Positions 1 through 8,714 are shown, numbered from the stretch's first letter. The stretch: DNA of 13,689 bases from an uncultured Ruminococcus sp. (GCA_947173865.1 CAMWGS010000026.1:1-13689), one strand, 5' to 3'. Notes: generated from the letters alone by a model not told the origin. A program made the numbers and translations.

Positions 1-1647
1 AATCAGGGTACTTGCGTAAATCAGAGACCTATTGTAACACTCGGTGAAGAAGTCAAAAAGGGGCAGGTTCTCGCAGACGGTCCGGCAACTGCCGACGGTG
101 AAATTTCACTCGGTAAAAACGCTCTTATCGGCTTCATGACATGGGAAGGTTACAACTACGAGGACGCTGTTCTTCTTAATGAAAGACTTGTCCGTGAAGA
201 TGTTTTCACTTCTGTTCATATCGAGGAATATGAGATAGAATGTCGTGATACAAAGCTTGGTCCTGAAGAAATTACAAGGGATATTCCAAACGTAGGTGAC
301 GACGCTCTTGCAAATCTTGACGAAAACGGTATTATCCGTATCGGTTCTGAGGTAAATTCAGGTGATATCCTTGTTGGTAAGGTTACACCAAAGGGTGAGA
401 CCGAACTTACTGCGGAAGAAAGATTGCTCCGTGCTATTTTCGGCGAAAAGGCACGTGAAGTAAGAGACAACTCACTTAAAGTTCCTCACGGTGCGTCAGG
501 TGTTATTGTTGATGTAAAAGTATTTACAAGAGAAAACTGCGACGAACTCAGTGCAGGCGTTAATATGCGTGTAATCTGTTATATTGCTCAGAAAAGAAAG
601 ATTACTGTCGGCGATAAAATGGCTGGTCGTCACGGTAATAAGGGTGTCGTTTCACGTATTCTTCCCGAAGAAGATATGCCTTTCCTCCCCGACGGAACTC
701 CGCTTGATATCGTTCTTAACCCTCTCGGCGTACCATCACGTATGAATATCGGTCAGGTTCTCGAAGTGCATCTTGGTATGGCTTGTAAAGCTCTCGGCTG
801 GCATATCATGACACCTGTTTTCGACGGTGCTCATGAAGATGATATCCGTGCTTCATTCAACGAGGCTAACGAGAAAAATAAAGCTCACCGTGATGATATG
901 TTTGAACTCAACGCCATGGACAAAGTTATAAATCCCAAGGCTCTTGAAATGAATGAGGACGGAAAATTCACACTTTATGACGGTCGTACAGGTGAAAAGT
1001 TTGATAACCGTGTAACTGTCGGTTATATGTATTATCTTAAGCTCCACCACCTCGTTGATGATAAGATTCACGCACGTTCAGTAGGTCCTTACGCTCTCGT
1101 AACCCAACAGCCTCTCGGTGGTAAAGCTCAGTTTGGCGGACAGCGTTTCGGAGAAATGGAAGTTTGGGCGTTGGAAGCTTACGGTGCAGCTTATACACTT
1201 CAGGAAATCCTTACGGTTAAATCAGATGATACCCTTGGACGTGTCAACACTTATGAAGCTATTGTAAAGGGTCAGAATGTTCCTACACCTGGTATTCCCG
1301 AATCATTCAAGGTTCTTATCAAAGAAATGCAGTCACTCTGTCTTGATGTAAAGGTTCTTGACATAAATCAGGAAGAAATTGACCTCAAGCAGAATTTCGA
1401 TGACGACCCGATGCCGTCACGTGATTCATTCTCAGACGAAAAAACCGCTGATAACACAAATTATTCTGATGACGATATCAGAGACGAAGGCTTCACTTTT
1501 GACGACGACGAAAGTGATGAGGAAGATTCTGCGGAATATACTGATGATGAATTCTCATTCGATGACGAGGAACTTTCTCTCGACGACGATGATGAAAACG
1601 ACCTTTTTGACAGCCTTGATATTGATGATTCCTCTGACGAGGACTAA
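1..1647 (+). CDS. rpoB: RNA polymerase beta subunit, 3' part (5' end outside window)
   Basis: This is the C-terminal part of the beta subunit of DNA-dependent RNA polymerase. The frame is open from base 1, so the true start lies upstream; the ATG at 136 is internal. About 548 residues are visible. Conserved beta-subunit blocks can be read in order: NQRPIVTLGE near the start, MTWEGYNYEDAVLLNE (from 136), GDKMAGRHGNKGVVSR (from about 610), the DGTPLDIVLNPLGVPSRM block, HARSVGPYALVTQQPLGGKA, and GEMEVWALEAYGAAYTLQE, which contacts beta-prime and closes the catalytic core. The usual end, around SLCLDVKVLD (near 1333-1362), is followed by a long Asp/Glu-rich tail (about 1397-1644) with about 41 acidic residues in 83 and only three basic ones. 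The stop is TAA. rpoC follows after a 106-nt spacer, the standard gene order, so co-transcription is expected. Confidence 0.98.
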   Translation, partial: NQGTCVNQRPIVTLGEEVKKGQVLADGPATADGEISLGKNALIGFMTWEGYNYEDAVLLNERLVREDVFTSVHIEEYEIECRDTKLGPEEITRDIPNVGDDALANLDENGIIRIGSEVNSGDILVGKVTPKGETELTAEERLLRAIFGEKAREVRDNSLKVPHGASGVIVDVKVFTRENCDELSAGVNMRVICYIAQKRKITVGDKMAGRHGNKGVVSRILPEEDMPFLPDGTPLDIVLNPLGVPSRMNIGQVLEVHLGMACKALGWHIMTPVFDGAHEDDIRASFNEANEKNKAHRDDMFELNAMDKVINPKALEMNEDGKFTLYDGRTGEKFDNRVTVGYMYYLKLHHLVDDKIHARSVGPYALVTQQPLGGKAQFGGQRFGEMEVWALEAYGAAYTLQEILTVKSDDTLGRVNTYEAIVKGQNVPTPGIPESFKVLIKEMQSLCLDVKVLDINQEEIDLKQNFDDDPMPSRDSFSDEKTADNTNYSDDDIRDEGFTFDDDESDEEDSAEYTDDEFSFDDEELSLDDDDENDLFDSLDIDDSSDED

Positions 1648-1662
1648 ATTATTCGTATTTAT

Positions 1663-1726
1663 GAATGCCGAATCCGAAACTGTCTGAAAATTTTTTCGGC
1701 AGTTTCGTATTCCGGATTACACATTC
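1663..1726 (+). promoter_or_regulatory. Hairpin-forming spacer between rpoB and rpoC
   Basis: The spacer contains nested inverted repeats. The arms at 1670-1682 and 1700-1712 pair over 13 positions with one mismatch (core CGAAACTG/CAGTTTCG), and the inner CTGAAAA/TTTTCGG can extend the stem. Outer segments GAATG (1663-1667) and CATTC (1722-1726), and the competing pair AATCCG (1671-1676)/CGGATT (1713-1718), allow alternative folds. No T-run follows the 3' arm, so it is not a standard terminator. It could be an RNA-processing or expression-balancing element between rpoB and rpoC; that role is inference. Confidence 0.5.
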
Positions 1727-1753
1727 CGCATTTATTTTGCAGGAGGTAGCAGT

Positions 1754-4700
1754 TTGGAATTTAATACTTTTGAATCGATAAAAATTGGTCTTGCTTCACC
1801 GGAACAGATAAGAAGCTGGTCTTACGGCATTGTTGAAAGACCCGAAACCATAAATTACAGAACTCAGAAACCAGAACGTGACGGTCTTTTCTGTGAAAGA
1901 ATTTTCGGACCTACTAAGGACTGGGAGTGCCATTGTGGCAAATTCAAGAAAATCCGCTTTAAAGGCAAGGTATGCGACCGCTGTGGCGTTGAAGTAACAA
2001 GAGCAAGAGTCCGTCGTGAAAGAATGGGACACATTGAACTCGCCGCTCCCGTTTCACACATATGGTATTTCAAGGGTACTCCGTCCAGAATAGGACAGGT
2101 GCTTGAAATTTCACAGAAACGTCTTGAAGAAGTTCTCTATTTCACAAAATATATAGTTACCGACCCCGGAAATACAGAACTTATCAAAAAACAGATGCTC
2201 TCTGAAAAGGAATATCTTTCCTACCTTGAAAAGTACGGTGACGATTTCAAGGCAGAAATGGGTGCAGAAGCAATAAAAAAGCTTCTTAACGAATATGACC
2301 CCACAAGATATGACACACATAAAAAACGTCTTGTTGATATGGGTAAGATTTATCTTGGCACTAAAAAAGTCAACTGTCTTAACAAGCCCACAGAATGTAC
2401 CTGTGAGGAGTGTATGAAGTTTACAGGACTTATTGATGTTGAGTGGAGAAACAATCTCGAAATAGTTGCCGACGACCTTAAAGCCGAACTCGTCGGACTC
2501 CCCGCAGGTCAGAAAAAAGTCAAGCTTCTTAAAAGACTTCAGATTATTGAAGCATTCCGTCTTTCAGGAAACAAGCCTGAGTGGATGATTCTTGAAGCTG
2601 TTCCTGTAATTCCGCCCGATATCCGTCCTATGATTATGCTCGACGGCGGACGTTATGCAACTTCTGACCTCAACGACCTCTACAGACGTGTTATAAACAG
2701 AAACAACCGTCTTAAGAGAATGCTTGAACTTGACGCCCCCGATATTATCGTAAGAAACGAAAAGAGAATGTTACAGGAAGCCGTTGACGCTCTTATTGAC
2801 AACGGCAGACACGGCAGACCCGTTACAGGTCCTAATAACCGTGCATTGAAGTCCCTTTCCGATATGCTTAAAGGTAAACAGGGACGTTTCCGTCAGAACC
2901 TTCTTGGTAAGCGTGTTGACTACTCGGGACGTTCCGTTATCGTTGTAGGTCCTGAACTTAAAATGTACCAGTGCGGTCTCCCGAAGGAAATGGCTCTTGA
3001 ACTTTTCAAGCCTTTCGTTCTTAAAAGACTTGTTGACAAAAAAGCTATTGCAAATATCAAGAGTGCAAGAAAACTCATTGACCGTGCAGACAATAAAGTA
3101 TGGGACGCTCTTGAAGATGTTATCAAGGACCACCCCGTTATGCTTAACCGTGCCCCCACTCTCCACCGTCTCGGTATTCAGGCTTTTGAACCGATTCTCG
3201 TTGAAGGTCGTGCAATAAAGCTTCACCCTCTCGTATGTTCTGCATTTAACGCTGACTTCGACGGTGACCAGATGGCTGTACATCTTCCTCTTTCGGCCGA
3301 GGCACAGGCAGAAGCACGTTTCCTCATGCTCGCAGCTAATAACCTTCTCAAACCCTCAGACGGTAAACCTGTTGCTGTTCCGTCTCAGGATATGGTACTT
3401 GGTTCATATTATCTTACTATGGATAAACCTGGCGAACCAGGTGAAGGCAAGGTGTTCCGTGACGTTAACGAAGCACTCATGGCTTACAATGAACATGATA
3501 TATCACTTCACGCCAATATCAAGGTTAAAATTACCAAGGATATCGGTGACAAAAAGGTTTCAAAAATTATTGATGCAACTGTCGGCAGACTTATTTTCAA
3601 TGAAAATATTCCGCAGAATCTCGGATATGTTGACAGAACAAACTCAGATAAGCAGTTTGACCTTGAAGTTTCATTCCTTGTCGGCAAAAAACAGCTTTCC
3701 GACATTATCGAGCGTTGTATAAAGATTCACGGTACAACAACAACTTCCGAAGTTCTTGACAGAATCAAGGCTCTTGGTTATAAATATTCAACAAGGGCAG
3801 CCCTCACCGTTGCCGTTTGTGATGCTTCAATTCCGCCTGAAAAGAAAGATATTCTTGCACAGGCAGATGCAGAAGTTGAACAGATTACAAACGAATACGA
3901 GTTCGGTTATATCTCCGCACAGGAAAAAACAAAGAAAATTATCGCACTCTGGACTAATACCACAGACGAAGTTACAAAGAAACTCAAGGAAAACTTCGAC
4001 AGATACAATCCTATCTGGATGATGGCTGACTCAGGTGCGAGAGGTTCAATTTCACAGATTCGTCAGCTTGCGGGAATGCGTGGACTTATCGCCAATACTT
4101 CCGGTACGGTTATCGAAATTCCGATTCGTGCAAATTACCGTGAAGGACTTAACATTCTCGAATACTTCATTGCTTCACGAGGTGCGAGAAAAGGTCTTGC
4201 TGATACCGCTCTCCGTACAGCCGACTCGGGTTATCTTACACGTCGTCTTGTTGACGTTTCTCAGGACGTTATTATTCGTGAGGAAGACTGCGGAACTACT
4301 GAAGGTATTGAAGTTTACGAAATCAAGAACGGAAACGAAGTAGTTGAACCGTTTGCAGAACGTCTTGTCGGAAGATACCTTTCTGAAGACCTCAGAGACG
4401 CAACAGGTGAACTTATTGTATCACGCAACAAGCTTATTACAGACAACGATGCAAAGAAAATCATGGACGCAGGCGTTGAGAAAATCAAAATTCGTTCTGT
4501 TCTCCAGTGTAAAGCAAGGACGGGTGTTTGTGCGAAGTGCTACGGTGCTAACCTCGCAAACAACAATATTGTTTCAGTCGGTGAGGCAGTCGGCGTTATC
4601 GCTGCCCAGTCAATCGGTGAACCCGGTACACAGCTTACTATGAGAACATTCCACACAGGTGGTGTTGCTTCTGCCGATGCCGAAGATATTACACAGGGTC

Positions 4701-5473
4701 TCCCCCGTGTTGAAGAACTTTTTGAAAGCAGACGTCCAAAGGGTGCTGCCATTCTCTCCAGAATCTCGGGAACTATTCACATTGAGGAAATCAAGACAAC
4801 TCAGAATATCGTTGTCACAAACGACGAAACAGGCGAAGTTGAAAATTATATGATTCCTTACAACCTTAAAATCAGGGTTCAGGAAGGCGAACAGATTGAA
4901 AAGGGAACACGTCTTACCGAAGGTAATATTTACCCTGCCGACATTCTTAATATCCTCGGAACACAGGCTGTTCAGAACTATATTATAAATGAAGTTCAGA
5001 AAGTTTATCGTTTACAGGGTGTTGACATCAACGACAAGCACATTGAAGTTATCGTAAGACAGATGCTCCGCAAGATTAAGGTCGAGGAAACAGGTAGCAG
5101 TTATCTTCTCCCCGGTACTCTTGTTGACAGCAAGGAAATTGACGCTATCAATGAAGAAATTCAGGCAAGAATTGATGCAGGTGAATTTGACCTCCAGCTT
5201 GTTCAGACAAGTCCCGTTCTTCAGGGTATCACAAAAGCTTCGTCCAACTCAGACAGCTTTATGTCTGCCGCTTCATTCCAGGAAACTACAAAGGCTCTCA
5301 CAGATGCAGCTATCAGAGGTAAGAGCGACAGACTTCTTGGTCTTAAAGAAAACGTTATTATCGGTAAGCTTATCCCTGCCGGTACTGGTATGGACTGCTA
5401 CGGTCACGTTAAAGTCGTAAAAAACGAATCTTACGTTGAACACAATACAGTCCCGATTGCTCCGATAGTATAA
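1754..5473 (+). CDS. rpoC: RNA polymerase beta-prime subunit
   Basis: This is the complete catalytic beta-prime subunit, 1239 residues, normal for Firmicutes. The start is a TTG at 1754, eight bases after a full AGGAGGT ribosome site (1741-1747). The resulting N-terminus (MEFNTFESIKIGLASPEQIR) matches the family's conserved beginning and no nearby ATG fits as well. Seen motifs: N-terminal zinc site Cys59, 61, 74 and 77 (ECHCG...CDRCG); the NRNNRLKR and NLLGKRVDYSGRSVIV core blocks; the catalytic Mg-binding NADFDGDQM at residues 499-507; the second zinc site Cys846, 919, 926 and 929; and the trigger-loop/bridge region including GEPGTQLTMRTFHTGG. Unusual: residues 208-220 carry four extra cysteines (C-x6-C-x-C-x2-C) in a region of the subunit not normally a metal site. 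The gene ends with TAA just before a strong terminator. Confidence 0.99.
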   Translation: MEFNTFESIKIGLASPEQIRSWSYGIVERPETINYRTQKPERDGLFCERIFGPTKDWECHCGKFKKIRFKGKVCDRCGVEVTRARVRRERMGHIELAAPVSHIWYFKGTPSRIGQVLEISQKRLEEVLYFTKYIVTDPGNTELIKKQMLSEKEYLSYLEKYGDDFKAEMGAEAIKKLLNEYDPTRYDTHKKRLVDMGKIYLGTKKVNCLNKPTECTCEECMKFTGLIDVEWRNNLEIVADDLKAELVGLPAGQKKVKLLKRLQIIEAFRLSGNKPEWMILEAVPVIPPDIRPMIMLDGGRYATSDLNDLYRRVINRNNRLKRMLELDAPDIIVRNEKRMLQEAVDALIDNGRHGRPVTGPNNRALKSLSDMLKGKQGRFRQNLLGKRVDYSGRSVIVVGPELKMYQCGLPKEMALELFKPFVLKRLVDKKAIANIKSARKLIDRADNKVWDALEDVIKDHPVMLNRAPTLHRLGIQAFEPILVEGRAIKLHPLVCSAFNADFDGDQMAVHLPLSAEAQAEARFLMLAANNLLKPSDGKPVAVPSQDMVLGSYYLTMDKPGEPGEGKVFRDVNEALMAYNEHDISLHANIKVKITKDIGDKKVSKIIDATVGRLIFNENIPQNLGYVDRTNSDKQFDLEVSFLVGKKQLSDIIERCIKIHGTTTTSEVLDRIKALGYKYSTRAALTVAVCDASIPPEKKDILAQADAEVEQITNEYEFGYISAQEKTKKIIALWTNTTDEVTKKLKENFDRYNPIWMMADSGARGSISQIRQLAGMRGLIANTSGTVIEIPIRANYREGLNILEYFIASRGARKGLADTALRTADSGYLTRRLVDVSQDVIIREEDCGTTEGIEVYEIKNGNEVVEPFAERLVGRYLSEDLRDATGELIVSRNKLITDNDAKKIMDAGVEKIKIRSVLQCKARTGVCAKCYGANLANNNIVSVGEAVGVIAAQSIGEPGTQLTMRTFHTGGVASADAEDITQGLPRVEELFESRRPKGAAILSRISGTIHIEEIKTTQNIVVTNDETGEVENYMIPYNLKIRVQEGEQIEKGTRLTEGNIYPADILNILGTQAVQNYIINEVQKVYRLQGVDINDKHIEVIVRQMLRKIKVEETGSSYLLPGTLVDSKEIDAINEEIQARIDAGEFDLQLVQTSPVLQGITKASSNSDSFMSAASFQETTKALTDAAIRGKSDRLLGLKENVIIGKLIPAGTGMDCYGHVKVVKNESYVEHNTVPIAPIV

Positions 5474-5493
5474 AAAAGTATATAAAAATTTCA

Positions 5494-5525
5494 AGCCCGA
5501 AAGTAAATTACTTTCGGGCTTTTTA
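5494..5525 (+). terminator. rpoBC terminator, possibly bidirectional
   Basis: A perfect 12-bp inverted repeat (5494-5505 with 5509-5520, arms AGCCCGAAAGTA/TACTTTCGGGCT, 3-nt loop) is followed directly by TTTT. It lies 20 nt after the rpoC stop. The minus-strand genes end at 5526, so the same hairpin sits immediately beyond the last gene of the convergent operon. On that strand the T-run is only a short stretch offset by several bases, so use in that direction is likely but weaker. Confidence 0.93.
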
Positions 5526-6569
5526 TTATTTGCATAAGAGTGCTATTTTCATATTAGACTCGTTGGAATTCCAAAACTCCTTAAACGAATAATCTCCGAT
5601 TATCTGACATTTTTTTGTTTCCCGTATATTGTATTTTTTGTATTTATCGTAATACTCAAAGGCAAAATAGAATTCTTTGTTGGCTTTGTCGTCGGGAATC
5701 GGTATCCACACATTAACATTCTAACCACATTCTTCAAGACTATATGCCGATAAAAACTCATATTCACCGTTTACACAGTCAAAAGTAGATTCCGAAATTT
5801 CACTGAAAACCTTTTCAGGCTTGCCGTAAATATTTTCATATGGTAAATAATACAATAAGTCATTATATTTTGCTATGTCGAACGTCCTGCACTCGTTATC
5901 ACGTTTCGGAAAATCAACTACACGGTAGCCAGTAATAAACGGTGCATATGCTTCAATAAAGCTACTTGAACCGTTCTCTATGAAATCATCAAGAATTTCC
6001 TGAGACGAAAAAGAGTAAAACTCACATTTATTGACATTACGGCGTAAAAAATCAAAAACAGGTACTCCCTCAAAATCCTTATTCACGCAATAAACATATA
6101 AATTTTCATTTTGTTCCGAAAGAACGTCTTTCAGACTGTTTATATTGCCTGCACGGTAACATTTTCTGTACATTCAGTTCGTGTAGAAATCATACCCAAA
6201 GTCTTTCATATCGGCTTTTATCATGTTAATAAGTACGTTTTCTATTTCTTCTGCCTGATAGTCGTCATAACCATTAGCGTTTTCTTCAACTCCGCTTATT
6301 TCAACATTATATTCATTTTCACCCTCACGCACAGTCACATAAACATTGTCGCTCTCAAATATACTGAATATATCGTCGTCCATAATTACTTCTGCGTCAA
6401 CCGCTTCAACGTCTATTCCGTACTTTTTATACATATATGCACAAGCATTCTGTTTACAGAGTTAGATTTTTTCATTGTGTATACGTTTTTCCATGTGATT
6501 ATCATAAATAATCAATGCAACAATCAAAGAAACTACTATCGTTACAAAACATATTACCACTTTTTTCAT
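5526..6569 (-). pseudogene. Membrane-anchored protein of unknown function, broken by three in-frame stops
   Basis: One frame runs from an ATG at 6569 (GGTGAT-like ribosome site just upstream, 6 nt after the preceding gene) to a TAA at 5526-5528: 347 codons interrupted by TAA (6462-6464), TGA (6174-6176) and TAG (5721-5723). There is no frame change. The N-terminus (MKKVVICFVTIVVSLIVALI) is a signal anchor or signal peptide. After the first stop the sequence continues as plausible acidic, soluble extracytoplasmic protein with segments such as YMYKKYGIDVEAVDAEV and EYNVEISGVEENANGYDDYQ. Each stop is one transition from a sense codon: CAA for the TAA, CAG or TGG for the TAG, CGA or TGG for the TGA. 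This fits decay by point mutation. I do not recognise a characterised family. It is the last member of the SCIFF gene run. Alternatives are a variant allele or stop-codon readthrough; several separate small genes are unlikely because the pieces lack ribosome sites. Confidence 0.75.
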
Positions 6570-6575
6570 AACTTA

Positions 6576-6941
6576 TCACCAGTACAGACCCTCTTTTATT
6601 CCGACAACTGCATAACCCATTTTTTCAAGCAATTCAAGGCCGTCAATTACGATATGCTTACGGGGTGTAAAAGTCCCCTGCTCCTGCAAGTACGGTAAAA
6701 CAAAACCAGCCATTGCAGGCTCAACTACTGTTACACATTTTTCAGCATTGTCCTTTTTAATAATTACACTCAAAACAAACTGATTTTCTGTTATACATGA
6801 ACTGTCTTTAAAGATTATTTTAACGGTTGAAGTCTTATCGTTTTTCGGTGACAAGAATAAAACTGCTGTTGAATCACCTATTTCGTACCACCATACATAT
6901 TTTCTGTCATTGACGGTTATTGTACGTGTTTTACGTTTCAT
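6576..6941 (-). CDS. Small conserved-looking protein of unknown function (121 aa)
   Basis: I chose the ATG at 6941 because it overlaps the stop of the upstream deaminase as TAATG and has a GGTGG ribosome site in the end of that gene; an ATG four codons earlier (6953) is possible but lies inside the deaminase. The protein begins MKRKTRTITVNDRKYVWWYE. It has no signal peptide or membrane segment, alternates short hydrophobic strands through about residue 70, and ends with a helix and the tail GYAVVGIKEGLYW. It resembles a family of uncharacterised small Clostridial proteins I recall with the same start and a Trp-terminated end, but I know of no function. It is intact and translationally coupled to the deaminase, and lies 6 nt from the decayed membrane gene downstream. 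Confidence 0.8.
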   Translation of the reverse strand: MKRKTRTITVNDRKYVWWYEIGDSTAVLFLSPKNDKTSTVKIIFKDSSCITENQFVLSVIIKKDNAEKCVTVVEPAMAGFVLPYLQEQGTFTPRKHIVIDGLELLEKMGYAVVGIKEGLYW

Positions 6942-7330
6942 TATATCCACCATTCAGGCGTAATGTCGCCTAATTTTACAGTTGTTCGGGTTTCGTAATC
7001 AAGCATTATTTCTATGTCTTTATAACTATCAGACATAAGCTGTACCATAAGTTCACGGCATGCTCCGCATGGTGCACATATTTTGCCGTCGGGCATTAAA
7101 GCAAGTACTTTGTCTATCCTGCTCTCACCATTTGTAATCATATTGAATATGGCGTTGTGTTCGGCACATATACCAAGAGTTGAACAGGTATCAATACAAA
7201 CTCCCGTGTATATCCTGCCCGACTCTGAAAGTACAGCTGCCGCCACTTCCCCTGCTGTCACATAGTCAGATATACGATGTTCATTCTGTACTGATTTTGC
7301 CGATAAGTAAAGCTTTTCCCATATATCCAT
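6941..7330 (-). CDS. Cytidine deaminase-family zinc enzyme
   Basis: This 129-aa protein belongs to the cytidine deaminase superfamily, which hydrolytically deaminates cytidine-type or related bases (pyrimidine salvage, or blasticidin-type side functions). The start is the ATG at 7330, which forms a TAATG overlap with the scfB stop; an upstream extension to 7381 would lie inside scfB. Zinc and catalytic residues are visible: Cys55 and Glu57 in GICAEHNAI, and Cys88 and Cys91 in PCGACRE. The length is close to that of small homotetrameric bacterial cytidine deaminases. The usual CAER motif reads CAEH here, so the Arg next to the catalytic Glu is His58. The substrate cannot be assigned from sequence; free cytidine is the default guess. 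Coupling to scfB may be operon convenience and not a role in peptide maturation. Confidence 0.9.
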   Translation of the reverse strand: MDIWEKLYLSAKSVQNEHRISDYVTAGEVAAAVLSESGRIYTGVCIDTCSTLGICAEHNAIFNMITNGESRIDKVLALMPDGKICAPCGACRELMVQLMSDSYKDIEIMLDYETRTTVKLGDITPEWWI

Positions 7331-8700
7331 TACTGTTCCTGTTCTCCGAAAATACGGATAGCTTTCATCATAATCGCACATTCAAGACGTTTCTTTTCAA
7401 GCTGACACGAAAGTTTGTGTGCGGTTCTGATGTCGCCCATGTACTGATAGTTGTTGGCATTGCAACCACCACTGCAATAGAACTTAGCCCAGCACTTCTT
7501 ACACTCGGGTTTTGTATAAACGTGAGCTTTTGCAAAGTCCTGTTTCATTTCCATATTGAAAGTACCTTCATCAATGTTGCCCATTTTGTACTCGTCAATT
7601 CCGACAAACTGGTGACACGGGAAAATATCACCGTCGGGAGTAATAGCAACGTAGTCGTTTCCGCAACCACAACCACGAAGTCTTTTTATAGCACAAGGTC
7701 CTTGGTCAAGGTCAATCATAAAGTGGAAGAAATTGAATTTTTTACCGTTCTTTTCGTTTTCGATAATTCTCTTTGCAAGTCTTTCATACTCATTGAAAAC
7801 ATCAAGCAGGTCTTTTTCGGTAAGTGCATACTCGTCCGAATCACCAACGACAGGCTCAATTGAAATCTGGTCAAAACCTGCGTCATAAAGTGCAAAAACG
7901 TCGTCAGCAAAGTCAAGGTTGTGGTTTGTAAAAGTACCTCTTACATAGTACTCCTTGTCACCTCTGCCGTCAACAAGCTTTTTGAAAGCAGGCAGAATCT
8001 TGTCATAACAGCCTGTACCGTCAACACGTACACGCATAAAGTCGTTTACTTCTTTTCTGCCGTCAATGGAAAGTACGACATTAGACATTTCCCTGTTGAT
8101 AAAATCAATTTTGTCATCATCAAGAAGAAGTCCGTTTGTAGTAATAGTAAAGCGGAATTTCTTGTTGAACTCTGCTTCACGGCTTCTTGCATAATTTACA
8201 ATCTGCTTTACAACGTCGAAATTCATAAGCGGTTCCCCGCCGAAGAAGTCAAGTTCGAGGTTCTGACGGTCGCCCGACTTTTCAAGCAGGAAATCAATAG
8301 CGTGCTTGCCTGTTTCAAAAGACATAAGTTTTCTGCCCTTGCCGAAATCTCCCGTTGACGCAAAACAATATTTACAGCGAAGATTACAGTCGTGTGCGAT
8401 ATTAAGGCACATTGCCTTTACAGGTGAAGCTACTGAATATTCAGCATACTTTTCATAGTCGTCATCAGAAAAAAGAATCTTGTCGTTGTAAAGTTCAACT
8501 ATTTCATTATAGCAGTTTTTTATGTCCTCTGTATCATATACCTTTGAAAGCTTCTCAAGTACCTTTTCAGGACATTCTTCTGTGAACGGCGGTTCAACGT
8601 TGTCAAGAAGGTCGTATGTGAGTTCGTCAACGATGTGAACGCCACCGCTGTTCACGTCCAGAACAATATTGAATCCGTTTAACTTATACTTATGTATCAT
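7330..8700 (-). CDS. scfB: Radical SAM SCIFF peptide maturase
   Basis: This 456-aa enzyme installs thioether cross-links in the SCIFF precursor (ranthipeptide class; CteB is the studied homologue). The start ATG at 8700 follows an AAAGGA ribosome site. Domains in order: an N-terminal peptide-binding (RRE-like) region, residues 1-80; the radical SAM core with the CX3CX2C cluster Cys105, 109 and 112 and a GGEP motif at 154-157; and a C-terminal SPASM region with Cys336, 344, 346, 362, 400, 403, 409, 413, 432 and 441 for auxiliary iron-sulfur clusters. All expected cysteines are present, so the enzyme should be active. Its substrate gene scfA lies 1.67 kb upstream on the same strand, but a broken TIR gene sits between them. 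The stop overlaps the deaminase start. I see no convincing private promoter, so expression probably depends on readthrough past the scfA terminator or an undetected promoter. Confidence 0.97.
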   Translation of the reverse strand: MIHKYKLNGFNIVLDVNSGGVHIVDELTYDLLDNVEPPFTEECPEKVLEKLSKVYDTEDIKNCYNEIVELYNDKILFSDDDYEKYAEYSVASPVKAMCLNIAHDCNLRCKYCFASTGDFGKGRKLMSFETGKHAIDFLLEKSGDRQNLELDFFGGEPLMNFDVVKQIVNYARSREAEFNKKFRFTITTNGLLLDDDKIDFINREMSNVVLSIDGRKEVNDFMRVRVDGTGCYDKILPAFKKLVDGRGDKEYYVRGTFTNHNLDFADDVFALYDAGFDQISIEPVVGDSDEYALTEKDLLDVFNEYERLAKRIIENEKNGKKFNFFHFMIDLDQGPCAIKRLRGCGCGNDYVAITPDGDIFPCHQFVGIDEYKMGNIDEGTFNMEMKQDFAKAHVYTKPECKKCWAKFYCSGGCNANNYQYMGDIRTAHKLSCQLEKKRLECAIMMKAIRIFGEQEQ

Positions 8701-8714
8701 TTTAAATTTTCCTT

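Noticed and set aside
2771..3283. 170-codon open frame opposite rpoC
   Set aside because: It lies wholly antisense to conserved rpoC core sequence, has no ribosome site and no recognisable protein features; a shadow of codon bias.
5526..6569. Reassigned stop codons (organism-wide readthrough) as the reason for the in-frame stops
   Set aside because: rpoB, rpoC, scfA and the deaminase end at TAA and the 57-aa and 121-aa genes at TGA in the expected places, so ordinary termination holds for these.
7180..7863. 227-codon plus-strand frame opposite scfB and the deaminase
   Set aside because: It is antisense to two clearly identified genes and has no ribosome site or family resemblance.
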